Positions 1-7,669 of a DNA stretch of 33,953 bases are shown here, in pieces. The DNA lies in NCBI RefSeq assembly GCF_002929845.1, contig NZ_PJJS01000025.1:1-33953 (forward strand), in the 5' to 3' direction. The DNA comes from Cryobacterium sp. M96. GTDB taxonomy: Bacteria; Actinomycetota; Actinomycetes; Actinomycetales; Microbacteriaceae. The position numbers were made by a program, and so were the translations under genes. The notes under the pieces are model-generated. The model had not been told where the DNA came from. It worked only from the letters and a program-made list of their open reading frames with translations, and ran no database searches. Positions within the stretch are counted from its first letter, which is position 1. Every line of letters begins with the position of its first letter.

Positions 1-61
1 ACGCGGGCCGGGCCGCGACTAGCCGACGCGGGCCGGGCCGCGACTAGCCGACGCGGGCCGG
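1..61. repeat. 25-bp tandem repeat at the left window edge
   Basis: Two perfect 25-bp copies (1-25 and 26-50), each ending CGACTAGCCG, are followed by a partial third copy. The array covers the last codons and the stop (CTA on the plus strand, 44-46) of the debranching-enzyme gene. Each copy carries the same stop triplet. It may extend beyond the window. Confidence 0.9.
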
Positions 62-2095
62 CGCCGGCGGGGTCCGGAGGCCGCGCACTGCAACGTCGCC
101 GACGACCGCGGGGATGATCGGGGTGGAGGTGACCTGGCCGGTGACCGGATCGGGTTCCAGGCCGAGCACGGTGCCGAGCACGGAGACCGCCGCCGCCGCC
201 GACCAGGCCTGCGGGCGGCAGGCGGCCGGGTAGGGAACCGCGGCGGCAACCAGGGAGGACGCGTCGCCCGAGTGCAGTTCCGGCATGCGGTAGTCGAATG
301 ATTCGGCCGCCGCGAGCAGCCCCTCGATCAGGATGCCGGCCTCGGCACCGAAACCGGCGCGCCCCAGACCGGCGATCGCGATCGCGGTGTCGTGGGTCCA
401 CACCGAGCCGCCATGGTAGCTCAGCGGCCAGTAGCCGACGGAGTCCGTCGACATCGTGCGGAGACCGTAGCCGGAGTTCAACTCCGGGGACACGAGCCGG
501 GCGGCCACGAGGGCGGACTCCTCCGCGGAGAGCAGCCCGGTTCCGAGCAGGTGGCCGATGTTGCTGGTCACAGTGTCGACCGGGCGCTTGAAGGCGTCGA
601 GGGCGACGGCCGGGTAGCGGCCGGCGGGCGCGTCGATCCAGAACGAGTCCCGGAACCGGGTCTGGAGCGCGGCCGCCCGGGCGCGCCAGGCGTCGCCGCC
701 GGCCCTGCCGAAGGCGTCGAGCAGTTCGGCGCCGCCGATATAGGCCTCGTAGGCGTACGCCTGCACCTCGCAGAGGGCGATCGGTCCATCGGCGAGGCTG
801 CCGTCGCGCCACTGGATCGAGTCGCCGGAGTCCTTCCAGCCCTGGTTCGCGAGGCCGTGGCCGGTGATGTCGACGTATTCGAGGAAGCCGTCGCCGTCGC
901 TGTCGCCGAAGTCGCGCATCCAGCCGAGGGCCGCTTCGAGGGCAGGCAGCAGAGCCTCGACTTCTTCGGTGGCCAAACCCCAACGGTAGGCGTCGCGCAG
1001 CAGGCAGATCCAGAGCGGGGTGGCGTCGACGGTGCCGTAGTACAGCGGCGGCAGCGACAGGCTCTCGCCGGGCATCGAGTACACATCGGGGCGCAGTTCG
1101 TGCATGATCTTGCCGGGCTGTTCCGCGGTCTCGGTGTCGCTCTTGGTGCCCTGCAGCTGCGCGAGCAGGCGCAGCGTGGAGCCCGCGATCTCGGTGCCGA
1201 GCGGCAGCAGGAAGCGCGCCGCCCACAGGGAATCCCGGCCGAACAGGGTGAAGAACCAGGGGGCGCCGGCGGCCAGGAACGGCTCGGCCGGACTCGTCGT
1301 GGTGGCCATCCGCAGACCGGTCAGGTCGTCGAGCGCACGTGCCACCCAACGTCCGAGGCGCGCATCGCCGGAGCGCACCGACACCCCGGACCACTCAGGC
1401 AGCCCCGATGCGGCCTGCACCACGGTGGCCGCGTGCGCGATCTCGACGGTCCACTCCACGGTGACGCTGCTTTTCGCGGGCACGGTGACCGACCAGGTGC
1501 CGGTGACCTCGGTGTCAGCCTCGGCGGTCGAGCCGACCAGCACCCCGTCGTCGCTCACCCCCACCAGCGCCGCCACGGTGTCGGTCGACAGACGGATGCC
1601 CCCGCTCGCCTCCGTCACAACGACATCCGGTGCCGCGGGCAGGTCCACGCCCCCGAAAGCGTCGCGCTCGGCGGCACCCGCGAGGCCGGCCTTCACGGTC
1701 TGCATATCGGCGAAATCGGGCGTCAGGCGCACGGACACGGTCGTGTCGACAGCCTGCTCGAGTCCCGAGATGATCTCGATCCGTTCGGTCAGGCGCCCCG
1801 CGGTGACCGTGCGGGTGACTTCGAGCCGCAGCCGGGGGTCGGCGGTGCGGTCGTCGAGGTGGCGGAGCAGCGACGTGAAGGTGACCTCTCCCGCGCCGCG
1901 CTGGGCGTGTCCGATCGCTTCGCCGGTCTGGCCGCCGATCAGCAGGGACCAGCCGGAGAGGATCCGGGTGTCCGCGTGGTACAAGCCGTGGATGGGTTTG
2001 TCGGTCTGCCCGTCGGACCGCGACCACGCCTGGGTCGGGGCCGCCAGAACGATGGCGGAGTCATGGAGCAGAGGCTGGACGGGGTGAGAGAACAT
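44..2095 (-). CDS. Amylo-alpha-1,6-glucosidase / glycogen-debranching family protein
   Basis: A 683-residue cytoplasmic protein with no signal peptide. The N-terminal ~230 residues match a GDE-type beta-sandwich domain. The rest is an (alpha/alpha)6 glycosidase fold, shown by FGRDS (285-289), an ELRPD element (~333-337), YGTVDATPLW (353-362), DSDGDGFLEY (398-407) and NQGWKDSGDS (417-426), all typical of amylo-alpha-1,6-glucosidases of this size. It follows two sugar permeases and a binding protein on the same strand after a 172-bp spacer, so it probably hydrolyses the imported glucoside or a branched oligosaccharide. The start ATG has only a distant GGAG (13 nt away), so translation may be modest or the start may differ. 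The stop lies in a tandem repeat. The exact substrate cannot be read from sequence. Confidence 0.88.
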   Translation of the reverse strand: MFSHPVQPLLHDSAIVLAAPTQAWSRSDGQTDKPIHGLYHADTRILSGWSLLIGGQTGEAIGHAQRGAGEVTFTSLLRHLDDRTADPRLRLEVTRTVTAGRLTERIEIISGLEQAVDTTVSVRLTPDFADMQTVKAGLAGAAERDAFGGVDLPAAPDVVVTEASGGIRLSTDTVAALVGVSDDGVLVGSTAEADTEVTGTWSVTVPAKSSVTVEWTVEIAHAATVVQAASGLPEWSGVSVRSGDARLGRWVARALDDLTGLRMATTTSPAEPFLAAGAPWFFTLFGRDSLWAARFLLPLGTEIAGSTLRLLAQLQGTKSDTETAEQPGKIMHELRPDVYSMPGESLSLPPLYYGTVDATPLWICLLRDAYRWGLATEEVEALLPALEAALGWMRDFGDSDGDGFLEYVDITGHGLANQGWKDSGDSIQWRDGSLADGPIALCEVQAYAYEAYIGGAELLDAFGRAGGDAWRARAAALQTRFRDSFWIDAPAGRYPAVALDAFKRPVDTVTSNIGHLLGTGLLSAEESALVAARLVSPELNSGYGLRTMSTDSVGYWPLSYHGGSVWTHDTAIAIAGLGRAGFGAEAGILIEGLLAAAESFDYRMPELHSGDASSLVAAAVPYPAACRPQAWSAAAAVSVLGTVLGLEPDPVTGQVTSTPIIPAVVGDVAVRGLRTPPAPARVG

Positions 2096-2267
2096 GAGCG
2101 AGGTACGACTCCAGAGGGGGTTGTGGTGCGGATCTGCAGAAGGAACAGAAGGAATGGAAGTAGAGAAGGGATGGAAGTAGAGAAGAAACAGAAGAAACAG
2201 AAGAAACAGAAGAAACAGAAGGAACAGAAGTAGCGAGCGAACGGAAGGAAAAGGGTGGAGAGAAGGA
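2096..2267. repeat. Purine-rich spacer with 9-bp tandem repeat (2182-2226)
   Basis: This spacer separates the permease stop from the debranching-enzyme start. It holds five copies of GAAGAAACA (the last reads GAAGGAACA) at 2182-2226, preceded by degenerate GAAGGAAC/GGAAGTAGAGAAG units from about 2140. On the transcribed minus strand the RNA is a long CU-rich tract with little secondary structure. The base composition is far from the ~68% GC surroundings. It could be slippage-prone, or a binding site for an RNA-binding protein or Rho. Confidence 0.85.
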
Positions 2268-3176
2268 CTACTCCTTCACCGCCCCATCGGTGGTGTTCAT
2301 GATGCGTTTCTGGAAGATGAAGAACATCACCGCGACCGGGATGGTCATGATCGCCGCCGCGGCCAGCTTGAGTGGGTATTGCGTGCCCTGGCTGAGCTGC
2401 CCGGAGGCCAGTGACGCCACGCCCTTGGTCAGCGTCGTCAGCTCGGGGGACTGCGTGGCCACGATGAAGTGGGACAGTTCGTTCCAGGACCCTTGGAACG
2501 ACAGGATGATGATGGTCACCAGGGCCGGCCGGGCCATCGGCAGAACGATCGACCAGAACACCCGGAAGGTGCTGGCCCCGTCGATGCGTGCCTGCTCCTC
2601 CACACTCGCCGGAATCGACTCGAAGAAGTTTTTCATGATGAAGACGCCCGCGGCATCCGTGAGCAGCGGCACGATCATTGCAACGTAGGTGTCGTAGATG
2701 CCGAGCTGGTTGATCACCAGGAACTTCGGGATCAGGAGCACGACCCCGGGCACGCTCATCACGGCGATGAGCAGCGCGAAGATCACGGTGCGGCCCCGGA
2801 AGTGCAGCCGCGCGAGGGCGTAACCGGCCAGGGAATTGAAGAAGACGCGGCCGAGGGTGACGAAGACGGTGACGATGGCGGAGTTCTGGAACCAGACCGG
2901 GAAGTCCGAGTTGAGGAACAACCTCTCGTACGCGGCCGTGGACCAGGTCTGCGGCAGCAGCGACATGGGATTGCTGGCGGCATCGCCATCCGTTTTGAAG
3001 GAGGTGGCGACCTGAATCAGAAACGGGGCGATGTAGATCATCGCGAGCACGATCAGGATCGCGTAAAGCAGCGATCGGCCGGCGATCGCGCGGGTCGGCA
3101 ACTGTTCCCGGCCCAGGGCGCGCAGGCGTCGGGAGGGAGAGACGGTGCGCTCGCGGGTTCTCACCGTGGTGCTCAT
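2268..3176 (-). CDS. Sugar ABC transporter permease, MalG type
   Basis: A 302-residue inner-membrane permease with six predicted membrane segments, the first at about residues 34-56. The EAA loop that contacts the ATPase is at 193-213 (EEQARIDGA, then I-V-LP). The start ATG (3174-3176) overlaps the TGA of the preceding permease (3173-3175) as ATGA, which indicates translational coupling and fixes the start. A longer open frame upstream is only a shadow of the other permease. With its partner it should form the translocation channel for the sugar captured by the upstream lipoprotein. No ATP-binding subunit is present in the operon; a shared MsiK-like ATPase elsewhere is the usual actinobacterial solution (inference). 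Confidence 0.95.
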   Translation of the reverse strand: MSTTVRTRERTVSPSRRLRALGREQLPTRAIAGRSLLYAILIVLAMIYIAPFLIQVATSFKTDGDAASNPMSLLPQTWSTAAYERLFLNSDFPVWFQNSAIVTVFVTLGRVFFNSLAGYALARLHFRGRTVIFALLIAVMSVPGVVLLIPKFLVINQLGIYDTYVAMIVPLLTDAAGVFIMKNFFESIPASVEEQARIDGASTFRVFWSIVLPMARPALVTIIILSFQGSWNELSHFIVATQSPELTTLTKGVASLASGQLSQGTQYPLKLAAAAIMTIPVAVMFFIFQKRIMNTTDGAVKE

Positions 3177-4267
3177 TTCGAACCTCCGGATGTCGGGCTC
3201 TGCAGATACGGACGCATCCGCCGGTTGGAGACCTTGCGTTCGGCCAGCAGAGCGCGCTGGAACAGGGTGAAGGCCACGATGATGACGAACAGGATGAAAG
3301 CGATCGCGGCGCCCTGGCCCCAGGCCTGGTTGGTGAAAGCGGCCTGATAGGAGAGATAGGCCGGAGTGAGCGTGGTCTTGCCTGGTCCACCCTGCGTGCC
3401 GGTATAGATCTGGTCGAAGACCTGCCAGGCGCCGATCAGGCCGAGGGTGAGCACGGTGAAGAGGGTCGGTCGCAGCTGGGGGAGGGTGACCCGCCAGAAC
3501 CGCTGCCAGCCGTTGGCGCCGTCCATCATGGCGGCCTCGACGACGTCGCCGCTGAGGTTCTGCAACGCGGCGATGAACAGCAGCATGAACGTGCCGCTGG
3601 TGGTGAACACGGCCATCAGGATGAAGGCGCTCATGGCCACGGATGGCCCGGCGAGCCACTCCCAGAAAGAGATTCCGAGGAACGTGTTGCCGGTGAGCGC
3701 GGCCGGGCCGGTCTCGACGCCGAACGCTCCGAGGATGTTGTGCAGCACGCCGCTGGGGTCGTTGAACCAGTTCGGTCCGTTGACGCCGATGAACGCCAGC
3801 AGTTTGTTGACGGCGCCGCTGGCGCTGAACAGGAACAGCCAGAGCACCGTGATGGCCACCGAGCTGGTCACCGACGGGAAATAGAACGCGGTGCGGAAGA
3901 AGCCGCGGCCGCGCAGGATCTGCCGGTTGACCAGCACGGCCAGCAGCAGCGACAGCATGGTCTGGGTCGGCACGACCAGGAGGACGTACCAGGCGTTGTT
4001 ACGCAGCGCTGTGCCGAAGTCCTGTTCGGCCAGGCCGCCGCCGCCGACCAGGGCGGAGTAGTTGTCGAGGCCCACGAACGACACTGTGCCGCTGAAGGGG
4101 CTGCCGCGGCCGTTCCAGTCGGAGAAGCTGACCCAGAGGGCCATCAGCACCGGGATGACCAGGAACAAGCCGAGCAGGATGATCATCGGGGCGGTGAAGA
4201 GCCACCCCGAGGCGGTCTCGCCGCCCCGGATATTCGAGCGGCGAGCCGTGCGTGCAGGCGTCGACAT
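3173..4267 (-). CDS. Sugar ABC transporter permease, MalF type
   Basis: A 364-residue integral membrane protein with a short basic cytoplasmic N-terminus and a first membrane segment at about 22-46. A periplasm-facing region of about 45 residues follows, then further segments. The EAA motif is at about 243-263 (DVVEAAMMDGANGW ... LPQL). It forms the heterodimeric channel with the MalG-type partner that starts inside its stop codon. It lies 6 nt after the binding-protein gene, so the three genes are almost certainly one transcript. The insert between residues ~150 and 200 is longer than in minimal family members, as in other MalF-like subunits. The substrate is not determinable but is likely an oligo-glucoside given the downstream glucosidase. 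Confidence 0.95.
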   Translation of the reverse strand: MSTPARTARRSNIRGGETASGWLFTAPMIILLGLFLVIPVLMALWVSFSDWNGRGSPFSGTVSFVGLDNYSALVGGGGLAEQDFGTALRNNAWYVLLVVPTQTMLSLLLAVLVNRQILRGRGFFRTAFYFPSVTSSVAITVLWLFLFSASGAVNKLLAFIGVNGPNWFNDPSGVLHNILGAFGVETGPAALTGNTFLGISFWEWLAGPSVAMSAFILMAVFTTSGTFMLLFIAALQNLSGDVVEAAMMDGANGWQRFWRVTLPQLRPTLFTVLTLGLIGAWQVFDQIYTGTQGGPGKTTLTPAYLSYQAAFTNQAWGQGAAIAFILFVIIVAFTLFQRALLAERKVSNRRMRPYLQSPTSGGSK

Positions 4268-4273
4268 GGTGGA

Positions 4274-5533
4274 CTACTTCAGCAGTGCTTCGAGGTTCTT
4301 CTGCACGGAATCGAGAATCGCTTGCGCGTCCCCGGTCTTCAGCGACTCGAGCTGGGCGTTCAGGTCGCTCGTGACATCCGCGGCGCCCTGCACGTTGGGC
4401 ACGCCCTTGGCGTAGTCGGCGCCGTCGAGGAAGGCCACCAGGGTGGGGTTGGCGCTCTTCCAGTCTTCGGCGGCCGACTTGATCGAGGGCATCGGGCCGA
4501 ATTCTTCCGAGAAGGTGAGCTGGGCATCCTTGCTGGTGAGCTGTTCGACGAGCTCGAGCGCGCCGGCCTGGTTGGGGCTGTCGGCGGCGATGCCCCAGCA
4601 GTTGGTGAACTGCAGGGTGCCCTGGCCCTCCGGGCCTGCAGGCAGCTCGGCGACCGTGTAGTTGACGTCGGGGAAGTCGCTCTTCATCGCGCCCGTGATC
4701 CAGTTGCCCTCAATGGTCATGGCCGAGAGCTGCTTGCCGAACGCCTCGCCACCCCACCCGGCACCGATTTCGCTGGCGTAGCTCATCACCCCGTCGTTCA
4801 GGAGGGTCTGCGCGTATTCGAGGCCCGCGACGTTCTCCGCGCTGTTCGCGGTGACCTCGGTGTTGTCTTCGCTCATCAGGCTGCCGCCGGCCTGGGCCAT
4901 GAACGCGCCCAGACGGGCGTATTCGCCGCCGAGGGCGAGTCCGACCTGGCTGTCGGTCGTGAGCGTCTTGCTGACGGCCGCGAGCTCGTCCCAGGTGGTG
5001 GGGATGTCGGCATCCGTCAGCCCGGCCTGAGCCCAGAGGTCGTCGTTGATGATCAGACCCAGGGTCGAGAAGTCCTTCGGCGCGCAGTAGAAGTCGCCCT
5101 CGTATGTGAAGGAACTGACCAGGCTCGGGTAGAAGTCGTCCTTGTTGGCCAGATCGTCGCCGTAGGCCAGGAGCGAGCCGTTCGAGGCATAGCCGGCGAG
5201 CGCATCCGTCGACAGGTAGAAGACGTCGGCGGGCTTCTGGGCCGCGAAGCCCTGGGCGAGCTGCTGGTTGAGGTCGCTGGCGACGCTGACCTTGGCGTCG
5301 GTGCCAGAGGTCTCGGACCAGGCGGCCACGGCGGCGTTGACGGAGGCGGTCTCGGCGTCGCCGCTGGAACCGATCAGAATGTTGAGCCCCTGGGTGGAAT
5401 CGCTCGTGAGCTCTTCGCCCGAATCGGCGGTGTCGCCGCCGAAGCCGGATCCGGAACCGCACGCGCTGAGGGTGAGGGCGCCGGCCACGGCGAGCCCGGT
5501 TCCGATCAGCCAGCGGGAGTTGCGTCGTTGCAT
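4274..5533 (-). CDS. Extracellular sugar-binding lipoprotein of an ABC importer
   Basis: A 419-residue precursor. The start at 5533 is chosen because AAGGAG lies 7 nt upstream; longer in-frame starts would extend into the operator region. The first 25 residues are a lipoprotein signal (positive MQRRNSRW, hydrophobic stretch, lipobox L-S-A-C with Cys25), so the protein is lipid-anchored outside the membrane. The remainder has the family-1 solute-binding layout (SGDAET near the N-terminus, GDFYCAPKDFS, IEGNWITGAM, GPMPS). It captures the sugar for the two permeases that follow at 6-nt spacing. Expression is probably controlled by the LacI-type regulator encoded divergently, through the palindromes upstream. 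Confidence 0.93.
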   Translation of the reverse strand: MQRRNSRWLIGTGLAVAGALTLSACGSGSGFGGDTADSGEELTSDSTQGLNILIGSSGDAETASVNAAVAAWSETSGTDAKVSVASDLNQQLAQGFAAQKPADVFYLSTDALAGYASNGSLLAYGDDLANKDDFYPSLVSSFTYEGDFYCAPKDFSTLGLIINDDLWAQAGLTDADIPTTWDELAAVSKTLTTDSQVGLALGGEYARLGAFMAQAGGSLMSEDNTEVTANSAENVAGLEYAQTLLNDGVMSYASEIGAGWGGEAFGKQLSAMTIEGNWITGAMKSDFPDVNYTVAELPAGPEGQGTLQFTNCWGIAADSPNQAGALELVEQLTSKDAQLTFSEEFGPMPSIKSAAEDWKSANPTLVAFLDGADYAKGVPNVQGAADVTSDLNAQLESLKTGDAQAILDSVQKNLEALLK

Positions 5534-5600
5534 CTTGTTTCTCCTTGAGTCGCGCATCGATGCGCGTTTGCTTGTGTAACGGTCACGATAGCTGAATTCA

Positions 5601-5699
5601 TTTGATCGATCAAACTTTTTTTTGATCGATCTAATCACCGTGTTTCCGCGATCCGTCGAGACGCGGTATTCTGTGCAGAACAATATTTGATCGTTCAAT
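5601..5699. promoter_or_regulatory. Three LacI-type operators in the divergent promoter region
   Basis: Operator 1 at 5601-5614 is a perfect 14-bp palindrome, TTTGATCGATCAAA. Operator 2 at 5621-5634, TTTGATCGATCTAA, differs at two positions. Operator 3 at 5686-5699, TTTGATCGTTCAAT, keeps a perfect left half and the central CG. The central CG and dyad are typical of LacI-family sites. Sites 1 and 2 are 20 bp apart centre to centre, on the transporter side. Site 3 lies 47 bp before the regulator start, consistent with autoregulation and possible looping. That the adjacent regulator is the ligand is an inference from position. Confidence 0.85.
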
Positions 5700-5745
5700 T
5701 CACGGGGGCAGGCGCGTCCGACAAGGGCGTGGGGCAGGAGCGGCG

Positions 5746-6795
5746 ATGGGTGGGTTCCCCACGGTGACGGATGTCGCGCTCGCGGCCGGCGTCTCCCGGC
5801 AGACCGTCTCGAATGTGATGAATTCGCCCGGCATCGTGCGCACCGACACCCGCCAGCGGGTCGAGGCTGCCATCGCCGAACTCGGGTACCGGCCGCACGC
5901 CTCCGCCCGCCGGCTGCGCACGCGGCGCAGCTCGACCATCGGCATCCGGCTGGACCCGGTGATCGACGGCATCTCCGGTTCGGTGCTCGACCGGTTTCTG
6001 CACGCCGTGACCGAGCAGGCCGACGCCCAGGGGCTGCGGGTGCTGCTGTTCACGGCCACGAGCCCCGAAGACGAGATCATCCAGTTCCGGCGCCTGAACG
6101 ACGGCGCGGATGTCGATGGTTTCGTGCTCACGTCGACGTTCGCCGGCGACCCACGCACCCGATGGCTGATCGAGAACGGCATCTCCTTCGTCACCTTCGG
6201 GCGGCCGTGGGGAGTCGACGATATGAACGACCCGCAGCACCTGTGGGTGGATGTGGATGGCTGGTCCGGCCTGCACGCTGCCACGCGGACACAGCAGGAG
6301 ACCGGAGCCCGGCGCATCGCCTACATCGGCTGGCCCAGCCCGTCGGGCACCGGCGATGACCGCCGACGAGGCTGGTACGACGCGATGATCGAACGCGGCG
6401 ACGTCTCGGAGCGGGACTTGGCCGAGCTGGAGATCGTCACCACTGACGGCGTCAGCCAGGGCACCGCGGCCATGCAGCAGTTGCGGCAGAACGCCGGCCA
6501 GATCGATGCCGTGCTCTGCGCGAGCGACTCGCTCGCCCTCGGGGCGATGATCGCGAACCCCGAGCGTGTGCCCGTCACCGGCTACGACAACACCCCCATC
6601 GCCGCCGCGATCGGGCTTTCCAGCGTCGACCAAGCAGTGGACGAGGTGGCCGCCGGAGTGCTCGAACTGCTCACCGGCGAGTTCGGCGGCAAGGTGCACG
6701 GAGCCCCCGAGTCGGCCGAACCCCGGCACCGGATGGTCACGCCCCGGCTGGTCGTGCGCGAGTTCGCCGCCATCCCGATGGACGTGCCGCGGTAG
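5746..6795 (+). CDS. LacI-family transcriptional regulator (first sugar operon)
   Basis: A 349-residue repressor. An N-terminal helix-turn-helix spans about residues 6-26 (TVTDVALAAGVSRQTVSNVMN) with the hinge helix around 47-56, followed by a periplasmic-binding-protein-like effector domain. The start ATG has AGGAG 7 nt upstream. It is divergent from the sugar transporter operon and shares a promoter region with three LacI-type palindromes, so it most likely represses both that operon and itself until the imported sugar or a derivative binds. The effector pocket is not diagnostic of a particular sugar. The SDR gene starts 16 bp downstream but has its own candidate promoter. Confidence 0.93.
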   Translation: MGGFPTVTDVALAAGVSRQTVSNVMNSPGIVRTDTRQRVEAAIAELGYRPHASARRLRTRRSSTIGIRLDPVIDGISGSVLDRFLHAVTEQADAQGLRVLLFTATSPEDEIIQFRRLNDGADVDGFVLTSTFAGDPRTRWLIENGISFVTFGRPWGVDDMNDPQHLWVDVDGWSGLHAATRTQQETGARRIAYIGWPSPSGTGDDRRRGWYDAMIERGDVSERDLAELEIVTTDGVSQGTAAMQQLRQNAGQIDAVLCASDSLALGAMIANPERVPVTGYDNTPIAAAIGLSSVDQAVDEVAAGVLELLTGEFGGKVHGAPESAEPRHRMVTPRLVVREFAAIPMDVPR

Positions 6796-6799
6796 CCGC

Positions 6800-6805
6800 T
6801 AGCAT
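6800..6805 (+). promoter_or_regulatory. Candidate -10 box of a leaderless promoter for the SDR gene
   Basis: TAGCAT lies 6 nt before the ATG at 6812 and there is no Shine-Dalgarno sequence, the arrangement seen for leaderless actinobacterial mRNAs. No convincing -35 box is visible. Confidence 0.4.
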
Positions 6806-6811
6806 GGCGCC

Positions 6812-7660
6812 ATGACTCTCCCCGAGGTTGTCGGACTCCCTGCTTCTATCGGTGTCCCCGTCCCTCTCGCTTTCGCCCTGCCCGACGCGTGGAACCTCGC
6901 CGGTCGTACGGCCCTGGTCACCGGGGCCGGCAGCGCCTCCGGGATCGGATTCGCCGCGGCACGGATGCTGGGTGAGCTCGGTGCACACGTCGTGCTCACC
7001 GCCACGACCGAACGCGTGCACGAGCGAGCGGCCGAGCTGACGGAACGGGGCATCGCGGCATCCGGCATCGTCTGCACCCTCCACGCCGAGGCCGGCGCGC
7101 TGGTGCTCGCCGACTCCCTCGCGACCGCCGGGCTGGCGCCCACGATTCTGGTGAACAACGCGGGCATGGTCGCGGTCGGCGATGCCGAGATGCTGCACGG
7201 CGACGTGAGCACCACGTTGCCGGACGAGTGGGACCGCGGCCTCGCGATCAACCTATCGACCGCCTTCCACGCCACGCGCACCGTGATCGGCTTCATGCAC
7301 GCGGCGGCCTGGGGGCGCATCGTCACAGTGTCCAGCGTGTCTGGGCCGGTGATGGCGTCGCGCGGGGACCTGACGTATGCGGCCGCGAAGGCTGGTCTGG
7401 CCGGGCTCACCCGAGCGCTCGCCGTGGATGAGGCCTGGCTCGGCATCACCGCCAACGCGGTCGCACCGGGCTGGATCGAGACCGGGTCGCAGCTGGAGAG
7501 CGAGGCAGTCGAGGGCGCGCTCGTGCCCGTCGGGCGCAGCGGCACGGCTGCCGAGGTGGCCTCCGTGATCGCCTGGCTGGCCTCGCCCGGCGCGTCATAC
7601 GTCACCGGCCAGACGATCGTCGTCGACGGCGGTAACAGCGTGGCGGAGGAGCGCCGGTAG
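6812..7660 (+). CDS. Short-chain dehydrogenase/reductase (SDR)
   Basis: A 282-residue soluble NAD(P)-dependent oxidoreductase. The nucleotide-binding motif TGAGSASGIG is at 37-46, NNAG at 115-118, the catalytic Ser at 174/175, and Tyr189 with Lys193 (YAAAK). NAVAPGWIET (215-224) and a C-terminal TGQTIVVDGG are typical of classical SDRs of the 3-oxoacyl-reductase type. A ~30-residue N-terminal extension precedes the Rossmann fold, and the glycine motif has three extra residues compared with TGxxxGIG. It follows the LacI gene closely on the same strand, so it might act on the same sugar or its product, but SDR substrate cannot be inferred from these motifs. Confidence 0.92.
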   Translation: MTLPEVVGLPASIGVPVPLAFALPDAWNLAGRTALVTGAGSASGIGFAAARMLGELGAHVVLTATTERVHERAAELTERGIAASGIVCTLHAEAGALVLADSLATAGLAPTILVNNAGMVAVGDAEMLHGDVSTTLPDEWDRGLAINLSTAFHATRTVIGFMHAAAWGRIVTVSSVSGPVMASRGDLTYAAAKAGLAGLTRALAVDEAWLGITANAVAPGWIETGSQLESEAVEGALVPVGRSGTAAEVASVIAWLASPGASYVTGQTIVVDGGNSVAEERR

Positions 7661-7669
7661 CGGCGGCCG

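Noticed and set aside
392..2233. A 613-codon open frame on the plus strand opposite the debranching-enzyme gene
   Set aside because: It is an antisense shadow: the amino-acid pattern is random high-GC (Gly/Arg/Ala/Val) with no domain, and the minus-strand frame has clear glycosidase motifs.
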